Positions 58,195 through 64,000 of a DNA stretch of 64,000 nt are shown here, one piece after another (positions within the stretch are counted from its first letter, which is position 1; each line of letters starts with the position of its first letter). The position numbers and the translations under genes are program-made. The notes under the pieces were generated by a model. It saw only the letters and a program-made list of their open reading frames with translations. It had not been told where the DNA came from and did no database searches. The stretch comes from Streptosporangium canum (GTDB taxonomy: Bacteria; Actinomycetota; Actinomycetes; Streptosporangiales; Streptosporangiaceae): contig NZ_FOQY01000023.1 in the NCBI RefSeq assembly GCF_900113865.1, positions 1 through 64,000 of the forward strand, read 5' to 3'.

Positions 58195-59370
58195 ATGGAC
58201 ATCCGCGATCTCTGGGCCGAGGCCCTCGCCGGCATGCTCGCCCGCCCCGTCCGCTCCGCGCTGACCACGCTCGGCACCGTCCTCGGCATCACCACCCTGG
58301 TCATCACCCTGGGCGTCGCCGCCACCGCCGGGAACCAGATCGTCGGCCGGTTCGACGAGCTGACCGCCACCGCGATCACCGTCGAGGTCCCCGACAAGGC
58401 CGACCCGCTGGTCACCTGGGACGCCCCGGCCGCCCTCACCCGGCTGCGCGGGGTCACCTCGGCCGCCGCGCTCGCCCAGACCGACGAGAGCTCCAACCTC
58501 CAGGTCGCCTCCAACACCCTGGTGGACCCGACCAGGGTCACCAACCAGACCCTGGCCGTGGTGGCCGGCGGGCCCGAACTCCCGCGGGCGGTCCGCGGCC
58601 GGATGACCGAGGGCCGCTTCTTCGACGCCGGCCACGTCGAGCGCCGCGACCGCGTGGTGGTCCTCGGCGACCAGGCCGCCAGGATGCTCGGCGTCACCCG
58701 GCTGACGAGCGCCCCCGCCGTCTTCATCGAGGACCGCGCCTACACGGTGATCGGCATCCTGGGCGACCTGCGCCGCGAGCAGATCCTGTCCACCGCCGTG
58801 ATCGTGCCGCCCACGATCGGCGCCGACTTCGGCCTGAAGAACGTCACCCGCGTCCTGGTCAACACCACCCTCGGTGCCGCCGACCTGATCGCCGGTCAGG
58901 CCCCCGTCGCGCTGAGCCCCAACCATCCCGGCGAGCTCCAGGTGATCGCCCCGCCCAGTCCCACGCGCGCCCGCGACGGCGTCCAGGACGACGTCAACGG
59001 CCTGTTCCTGATCCTCGGCCTGGTGTCCCTGGTGGTCGGCGCGATCGGCATCGCCAACGTCACGCTGGTGACCGTGATGGAACGCGTCGCCGAGATCGGC
59101 CTGCGCCGCTCGCTGGGCGCCGCCCGCCGCCACATCGCCGCCCAGTTCCTGCTGGAGTCCACCCTGATCGGCATGACGGGCGGCGTGATCGGCGCCGGCC
59201 TCGGCCTGGTCTCCGTCGTCGCCATCTCCGCCGCCAAGGAGTGGACCCCCGTCCTCGACGCCCGCCTCGCCCTGGCGGCTCCCGTCGCCGGCGCCCTGGT
59301 GGGCCTCCTCGCGGGCCTCTATCCGTCCCTGCGAGCCGCCCGCATGGAACCCGTGGACGCCCTGCGCTGA
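58195..59370 (+). CDS. ABC exporter permease (MacB/FtsX type)
   Basis: 391 residues. First helix at about 23-45, a large extracytoplasmic MacB-like periplasmic core (about 48-270: ITVEVPDKADPLV, AQTDESSNLQV, AYTVIGILGDLR), then three C-terminal helices with the FtsX motif EIGLRRSLGAARRHIAAQFL and a conserved end AARMEPVDALR. Forms a complex with the preceding ATPase and membrane-fusion protein. ATG 58195 follows GGGAGGAG. Substrate unknown; lipoproteins in the same operon hint at an envelope or peptide substrate. Confidence 0.92.
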   Translation: MDIRDLWAEALAGMLARPVRSALTTLGTVLGITTLVITLGVAATAGNQIVGRFDELTATAITVEVPDKADPLVTWDAPAALTRLRGVTSAAALAQTDESSNLQVASNTLVDPTRVTNQTLAVVAGGPELPRAVRGRMTEGRFFDAGHVERRDRVVVLGDQAARMLGVTRLTSAPAVFIEDRAYTVIGILGDLRREQILSTAVIVPPTIGADFGLKNVTRVLVNTTLGAADLIAGQAPVALSPNHPGELQVIAPPSPTRARDGVQDDVNGLFLILGLVSLVVGAIGIANVTLVTVMERVAEIGLRRSLGAARRHIAAQFLLESTLIGMTGGVIGAGLGLVSVVAISAAKEWTPVLDARLALAAPVAGALVGLLAGLYPSLRAARMEPVDALR

Positions 59371-59470
59371 ACTCTTGACGATCTCTCACCGAGGCAGGGC
59401 AGTCATGGGACATGGCCAGGGACGGCGAGGCGGGCCGAGGAGGCGGAGCCGTACGGGGGCGGACGCGCCG

Positions 59471-60493
59471 TCAGTGGGTCCAGTAGCGGTCGGCGGCGAG
59501 GATCAGGGCGGCGGCGCCGACCAGGCCGGCGTCCTGGCCGAGGGAGGCCGGGACGACCCGGACCCGCCGGGCGAACTCCATCCGGATGTGGTCCCGCAGA
59601 GCCGCCTCCAGCGGATCGAACAGCAGCGGCCCGGCCTGGGAGAGGCCGCCGCCGATGGTGACGACGTCGAGGTCGCAGAGGTTCGTGGCCGAGGCGATGG
59701 CCAGGCCCAGGGCCCGGCCGGCGCGGCGCATGGCGGCGAGGGCGATCTGGTCGCCCGCCTCCGCGTCCAGGGCGAGCTGCCGCCCGCTGGCCGCCGCCGC
59801 CTCCACATAAGCGGACCCGGCGAGTGCCGTCTCCACGTAAGCGGACCCGGCGCCCGGATGCCAGCCCTGCTCCACCGCCCAGGCGGCCAGCCCCGGGCCC
59901 CGGGCGATCGCCTCCAGGCAGCCCCGGCCGCCGCAGCCGCAGGGGGGCCCTTCGGGGTCGACCACGATGTGCCCGATGTGCCCGGCGTTGCCGCTGCCGC
60001 CGTCGATCAGCCGGTCGCCCAGGATCAGCCCGCCGCCCACCCCCGTGGACACGACCATGCCGAGCATGTTGGCGCTGCCCCGCCCGGCTCCCCGCCAGTG
60101 CTCGGCGACGGCCAGGCAGACGGCGTCGTTGTGGATGCGGACCGGCACGCCGGGGAACCGCTCGGCGAGTTTCGCCCGCAGCGGGAAGCCGCGCCAACCC
60201 GGCATGTTCAGCGGGGAGACGGCCCCCTCCGGCCAGGTCATCGGGCCGCCGCAGCCGATTCCGACACCGTCGACCACGCCGCCCGCGGCGGTGTCGCCGT
60301 CGATCAGACCATCGGCCGCGGCACCGTCCAGCAGGGAGTCGACCAGCTCGCCGAGCGCTTTCCACAGGGCCCGCGCGTCGCCACCCGGCGGCGTCGCCGC
60401 CCGGCGGGCCGCCCGCACGTTCCCGTCGGAGTCCACCAGGGCGACGGCGAACTTCGTCCCGCCGATGTCGACAGCAAGCACTGATCCGGACAT
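59471..60493 (-). CDS. ROK-family sugar kinase (glucokinase-like)
   Basis: 340 residues. ATP site VDIGGTKFAVALVD (Asp9), sugar-binding NMPGWRGFPLR, catalytic Asp in IHNDAVCLAVAEHW, and the ROK zinc motif GHIVVDPEGPPCGCGGRGC with three Cys. VVSTGVGGGLILGD and GGGLSQAGPLL complete the fold. Phosphorylates glucose or a related hexose. There is an internal duplication (GSAYVETALAGSAYVEA). ATG 60493 abuts the FIST-protein stop (TAG) with no gap, so expression is coupled to it. Confidence 0.92.
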   Translation of the reverse strand: MSGSVLAVDIGGTKFAVALVDSDGNVRAARRAATPPGGDARALWKALGELVDSLLDGAAADGLIDGDTAAGGVVDGVGIGCGGPMTWPEGAVSPLNMPGWRGFPLRAKLAERFPGVPVRIHNDAVCLAVAEHWRGAGRGSANMLGMVVSTGVGGGLILGDRLIDGGSGNAGHIGHIVVDPEGPPCGCGGRGCLEAIARGPGLAAWAVEQGWHPGAGSAYVETALAGSAYVEAAAASGRQLALDAEAGDQIALAAMRRAGRALGLAIASATNLCDLDVVTIGGGLSQAGPLLFDPLEAALRDHIRMEFARRVRVVPASLGQDAGLVGAAALILAADRYWTH

Positions 60494-61693
60494 CTAGTGA
60501 TCGTAAGGCCGATCCGCAGTCGGATGGGAGGAGAAGACCAGGACAGAGGCGGTGAACCCGTGCACGTGGTTGTGCCCGCCGACCGGGCCGACCTCCCCGG
60601 CGGCGAAGAAACCGGCCACGCTGATGGGGCCGAGCGTGTCGCGGAGCGCGACCGCGTCGTGGTCGGCGGTGCCGAACATGGCCGAGCCCCGGCCGTTGCA
60701 GGAGAACAGCAGGGCGCCGTCCACCCGGCCGAACTCCTCGCGGTGCGCGTCGAGCAGCTCGTAGAGGTCCTCGTCGGCGGTGGCGGCGTCGCGGACCTGG
60801 AAGCGGACGGTGCGGCCGATCTCGACGACGTCGCCGATGGCCACGGCCTCCCGCTCGGGGTCGATGCCGAGCACCCCTCTGATCAGGAAGTCACCGCGCT
60901 CGTGCCGCTCGGCGTATTCGTCCATGGCGACGCCGATCTGCAGCCCCGACGCGACCAGGTCCCGGTCGTCCTCGTCCAGCGCGCTGACGATCTCCTCCAG
61001 CCGGGCCAGGGCCGGCTGGCCGGCGAGTTCGAGGAGCAGGTTGTCCTCGACCGCGGTGACCGCCATCGTCGGCCCGATGGGGCGGCACCCCTGGCTGACC
61101 ACGGTGCTGACGTTGACGGGGCCGCTGAGCAGCACGCCGACGGCGCCCTCGGTGTAGATCTCCCCGTCGGCGAACAGCCGTACCGCACCCCGGCCCTGGA
61201 TCGCGTTGGCCAGCCCGCCGATCAGCGGGAGGTCGCCCAGCACCTCCTGTGAGCGCTCGACGAAGCCGTCGGTCGGGAAGCTGTAGGGATCGGCGAGCAG
61301 GATGGCCGCGTGGTCGTCGGGGCCGCGCTCGGGCAGGCCGACCACGACGAAACGGTCATCGGTCCGCAGCGTGTCCAGCGCGAAGGTGGTCAGCCGGGCG
61401 CCTTCCAGGGTGGCGGCCCAGACGCTGACCGCAGGGGTGACCTCGACCCCCTGGCCGTCGCCGATCACGCCGGTGGCGCTGCAGCCGATCACCGAGGCGC
61501 CGGAGGCCATGCTCATCACGCGCAGTCCCGCGCGGGAGACGTCGTCGGGATCCTCGCCGCAGATGAAGAAACAGACCAGGTCAGCCGGTGCGGACAGGCC
61601 TGACAGGGCCTGGCGGACCGCGGTCTCGGCATTGGTGACCAGGTCGGATCCCACGGCGAGACCGTCGGCGAAACGACTTGTCAGAAGCACCAC
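60494..61693 (-). CDS. FIST-domain (FIST_N/FIST_C) sensory protein
   Basis: 399 residues. FIST N domain (about 30-220: VCFFICGEDPDDVSRAGLRV, GASVIGCSATGVIG, GGLANAIQGRGAVRLFADG) and FIST C domain (about 230-370: VGVLLSGPVNVSTVVSQGCR, GALLFSCNGRGSAMFG, GFFAAGEVGPVGGHNHVHGF). FIST proteins are cytoplasmic small-ligand sensors. GTG 61693 (or 61690) follows AGGAGAGGCGAGGCGA; the longer frame from 61768 lacks such a site. Coupled to the ROK kinase, suggesting sugar-linked sensing. Divergent from the MoxR-like ATPase gene. Confidence 0.85.
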   Translation of the reverse strand: MVLLTSRFADGLAVGSDLVTNAETAVRQALSGLSAPADLVCFFICGEDPDDVSRAGLRVMSMASGASVIGCSATGVIGDGQGVEVTPAVSVWAATLEGARLTTFALDTLRTDDRFVVVGLPERGPDDHAAILLADPYSFPTDGFVERSQEVLGDLPLIGGLANAIQGRGAVRLFADGEIYTEGAVGVLLSGPVNVSTVVSQGCRPIGPTMAVTAVEDNLLLELAGQPALARLEEIVSALDEDDRDLVASGLQIGVAMDEYAERHERGDFLIRGVLGIDPEREAVAIGDVVEIGRTVRFQVRDAATADEDLYELLDAHREEFGRVDGALLFSCNGRGSAMFGTADHDAVALRDTLGPISVAGFFAAGEVGPVGGHNHVHGFTASVLVFSSHPTADRPYDH

Positions 61694-61792
61694 TCGCCTC
61701 GCCTCTCCTTCTTCCCCGAAACCTTGTCCTGGAGCGATTCTCCCCACTGTGGGAACAAGCACGCGCACCGACCGTCACCCAATGAGCAAGAT

Positions 61793-61822
61793 CCGAAACC
61801 GGGATAAGAGTGCCGGTTTCGG
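61793..61822. promoter_or_regulatory. 10-bp perfect inverted repeat upstream of the MoxR-like gene
   Basis: CCGAAACCGG (61793-61802) and CCGGTTTCGG (61813-61822) around a 10-base AT-rich centre, 24 bases before the GTG start. Located between the divergent FIST and ATPase genes; operator or leader hairpin. Confidence 0.6.
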
Positions 61823-61846
61823 CTCCGGGGACGTAGGCTCGATCTC

Positions 61847-63244
61847 GTGCCTCAAATCCCAGAGCCACGTACTCTGCGCGAGCTACGCGCGAGCGGCCAT
61901 ATCCACCGTACGGTAAAGGCCGAGATCCGTGAGAACCTCCTGGCCCGCCTCAGGGCCGGAGAGCCGCGGTTCCCCGGCATCGTGGGCTTCGACGACACCG
62001 TCCTCCCGCATCTGGAACGAGCCCTGCTCGCCGGGCACGACCTGGTCCTGCTGGGCGAGCGCGGCCAGGGCAAGACCCGGCTCATCCGCACCGTCACCGG
62101 CCTGCTCGACGAGTGGACGCCCGTCGTCGACGGCTGCGAGATCAACGACCACCCCTACGAGCCCTCCTGCGTCCGCTGCCGCCGTCTGGCCGGCGAGACG
62201 GGCGAGGAGCTGCCGATCTCCTGGAAGCACCGCAACGAGCGGTACGGCGAGAAGCTCGCCACTCCCGACACCTCCGTCGGCGACCTGATCGGCGACATCG
62301 ACCCGATCAAGATCGCGGAAGGGCGCACGCTCGGCGACCCGGAGACCGTCCACTACGGCCTGGTCCCGCGGAGCAACCGGGGTGTCTTCTCCGTCAACGA
62401 GCTGCCCGACCTGGCCGAGCGGATCCAGGTGTCGCTGCTCAACGTGCTGGAGGAGCGCGACATCCAGGTCCGCGGCTACAACCTGCGGCTTCCGCTGGAC
62501 ATCCTGCTGATCGCCAGCGCCAACCCCGAGGACTACACCAACCGCGGCCGGATCATCACTCCGCTGAAGGACCGCTTCGGCGCCGAGATCCGCACCCACT
62601 ATCCGCTCTCGATCGAGGCCGAGCTCACGCTCATCCGCCAGGAGGCGGCACTCGACCAGGTGGGCGCCGACCTCCCCGAGCACCTGGTCGAGGTGATCGC
62701 CCGCTTCACCCGGCTGGTCCGCGAGTCCACGGCGGTCGACGCCCGTTCCGGGGTGTCGGCCCGCTTCTCCATCGCCGCGGCCGAGACCGCCGCGGCCTCC
62801 GCCGTACGGCGTGCGGCCCTGACCGGCGAGGAGCACGCGGTCACCCGGGTGGCCGACCTGCCGGGCATCGTGCACACGCTGCGCGGCAAGGTGGAGTTCG
62901 AGGTCAGCGAGGAGGGCCGGGAGACCGAGGTCCTCGCCCACCTGCTCCGCCGGGCCGTGGCCGAGACGTTCCGGGGCACGCTCGGGGGCGCGGACCTGAA
63001 CGCGCTGCTGGAGCGGTTCTCCGAGGGCGTCCAGGTCGAGTCCGGGCCCATGATCCCCGCCGCGGAGCTGCTGCGCAGGATCGGCCCGGTGCCCGGCCTG
63101 GCCAAGATCATGTCGAGGCTCGGCATCGGCGACGAGTCCCCGGGACACGCCGCGGCCGCGCTGGAGTTCGCCCTGGAGGGGCTCTACCTCCTGCGCCGCC
63201 TGTCCAAGGACGAAGTGGACGGCACGGCGGTCTACCGCACCTGA
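61847..63244 (+). CDS. MoxR/magnesium-chelatase-like AAA ATPase
   Basis: 465 residues. Walker A LLGERGQGKT (68-77), Walker B-like FSVNELPDLAERIQ, sensor motif LIASANPEDYTNRGRI and C-terminal helical domain. An inserted CxxC pair (PSCVRCRR, with another Cys in VDGCEIND) could bind zinc. The fold is typical of the BchI/MoxR group that acts with a VWA-domain partner. The next gene, partly in the window, is likely that partner. GTG 61847 is the start. Confidence 0.88.
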   Translation: MPQIPEPRTLRELRASGHIHRTVKAEIRENLLARLRAGEPRFPGIVGFDDTVLPHLERALLAGHDLVLLGERGQGKTRLIRTVTGLLDEWTPVVDGCEINDHPYEPSCVRCRRLAGETGEELPISWKHRNERYGEKLATPDTSVGDLIGDIDPIKIAEGRTLGDPETVHYGLVPRSNRGVFSVNELPDLAERIQVSLLNVLEERDIQVRGYNLRLPLDILLIASANPEDYTNRGRIITPLKDRFGAEIRTHYPLSIEAELTLIRQEAALDQVGADLPEHLVEVIARFTRLVRESTAVDARSGVSARFSIAAAETAAASAVRRAALTGEEHAVTRVADLPGIVHTLRGKVEFEVSEEGRETEVLAHLLRRAVAETFRGTLGGADLNALLERFSEGVQVESGPMIPAAELLRRIGPVPGLAKIMSRLGIGDESPGHAAAALEFALEGLYLLRRLSKDEVDGTAVYRT

Positions 63245-63253
63245 GGTGTCAGC

Positions 63254-64000
63254 ATGAGCTATCGCTATGGCGAATACCGGGACGGGCCCGACCCGCTCGC
63301 CCCGCCGTACGACGTCCGTTCGGCGCTCGACCAGATGGGCGACGCCGTCCTGTCCGGATCCAACCCCGGCCACGCCCTGCGTGACCTGCTCAAGCAGGGT
63401 CTGCCGGGGGCACAGGACCGGCGCGGGCTCGACGATCTGCTCCGCGAGGTACGGCGGCGCCGGCGCGAGCTGCGTGAGCGCGGCCGGCTCGATGGCACGC
63501 TGGAGCGGGCCAGGGCTCTGCTGGACAAGGCGATCGGCCAGGAGCGGAGCGAGCTGTTCCCCGACCCGTCGGACGACGCCCGGCTGCGCGAGTCGGAGCT
63601 CGACGGCCTCCCCGACGACACGGCGAGCGCGATCCAGGAGCTGAGCACCTACCAGTGGCGCTCGGCCGCCGCCCGGCAGACCTTCGAGGAGCTGCGCGAC
63701 CTGCTGCGCAGGGAGGTGCTCGACAGCCAGTTCCGCGGCATGCGGGAGGCACTGGCCAACCCCGACCCCGCCGCGATGGAGCGGGTCCGGGAGATGATGT
63801 CCGAGCTGAACGACATGCTCGACCGGGACGCCCGGGGTGAGCACACGCAGGATGACTTCGAGAATTTCATGTCGAAATATGGAGACATGTTCCCGGAGTC
63901 GCCGCGGAACCTGGAGGAGCTGGTCGACACCCTCGCGCGCCGGGCCGCCGCGACCCAGCGCCTGCTGGCCTCGCTCACCCCCCGCCAGCGTGAGGAGCTC
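63254..64000 (+). CDS. Probable VWA-domain partner protein (3' end beyond window)
   Basis: The 249 visible codons (ATG 63254, nine bases after the ATPase stop) are strongly charged and helical: RREVRRRRRELRERGRL-like runs, NPDPAAMERVREMMSELNDM, a Tyr/Asp-rich HTQDDFENFMSKYGDMFPES, ending near LLASLTPRQREEL. The frame stays open to the window edge. In AAA-VWA pairs such N-terminal helical regions precede a C-terminal VWA domain with a MIDAS site, but that part is not visible here, so the call rests on context. Confidence 0.6.
   Translation, partial: MSYRYGEYRDGPDPLAPPYDVRSALDQMGDAVLSGSNPGHALRDLLKQGLPGAQDRRGLDDLLREVRRRRRELRERGRLDGTLERARALLDKAIGQERSELFPDPSDDARLRESELDGLPDDTASAIQELSTYQWRSAAARQTFEELRDLLRREVLDSQFRGMREALANPDPAAMERVREMMSELNDMLDRDARGEHTQDDFENFMSKYGDMFPESPRNLEELVDTLARRAAATQRLLASLTPRQREEL

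Noticed and set aside
61883-63844. A 653-codon minus-strand open frame across the ATPase region
   Set aside because: It mirrors the MoxR-like gene and its neighbour; composition is typical of the antisense frame in GC-rich DNA.

Overview
The window is very GC-rich chromosomal DNA with many GTG and TTG starts, strong third-position G/C bias and closely packed, often overlapping genes. Mycothiol S-conjugate amidase (mca), a GTP-dependent PEP carboxykinase, several Hanks-type kinases, a PIN-PhoH protein and an F420-type PPOX oxidoreductase point to an actinomycete. A Streptosporangium/Nonomuraea-like member of the Streptosporangiales is my inference, not something the sequence proves. It looks like ordinary chromosome: I see no integrase, transposase, phage gene, rRNA, tRNA or CRISPR array.

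Layout. 1-2350 is a myo-inositol (iol) operon on the minus strand. iolB and iolE look intact, but iolG and an iolC/aldolase pair survive only as short in-frame fusions of their ends. 2360-4974 holds a MocR/PdxR regulator divergent from an EamA exporter. 5229-13675 holds class I fumarase, an F420-type oxidoreductase, a GNAT, an iron-type superoxide dismutase with a Nur-like operator, two Ser/Thr kinases, class II fumarase and a tautomerase-like protein. 13954-20615 reads as a 3-hydroxybutyrate (oligomer) utilisation island: dehydrogenase, GAF/PucR regulator, MHS permease, alpha/beta hydrolase and secreted oligomer hydrolase. 20600-26317 holds a glycosyltransferase, a cell-wall lytic enzyme with a structured leader, and a response regulator/histidine kinase/lipoprotein operon. 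26392-28724 holds PhoH2 and an isoprenyl transferase.

28804-33459 is a minus-strand block whose core is two TIGR04222-type membrane proteins, an MNIO (DUF692) enzyme and a small partner protein. One of the membrane proteins ends in a Gly/Cys tail. This is the best candidate in the window for a poorly described modification system. 33545-36186 carries pckG with three operator-like repeats, and an unknown gene. 36402-42238 carries a TetR regulator, an NlpC/P60 protein, greA, a DUF4307 protein, mca, a small membrane protein and an unknown acidic protein. 42487-50618 carries a DUF255 thioredoxin-like protein, a bifunctional penicillin-binding protein, an Lrp regulator divergent from hppD, an RDD protein and a lipoprotein M1 peptidase.

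50737-59370 has ilvA preceded by a 25-bp tandem repeat, a PadR regulator whose promoter is buried in a perfect palindrome, and an export-type operon: two duplicated lipoproteins, a membrane-fusion protein, an ABC ATPase, a 66-codon repeat ORF and an ABC permease. 59471-64000 ends with a FIST-ROK pair divergent from a MoxR-like ATPase followed by a second gene that runs off the window. A recurring trait is minisatellite-like DNA (13-residue, 19-residue, 25-bp, 27-bp and 36-bp units) in linkers and intergenic spacers.
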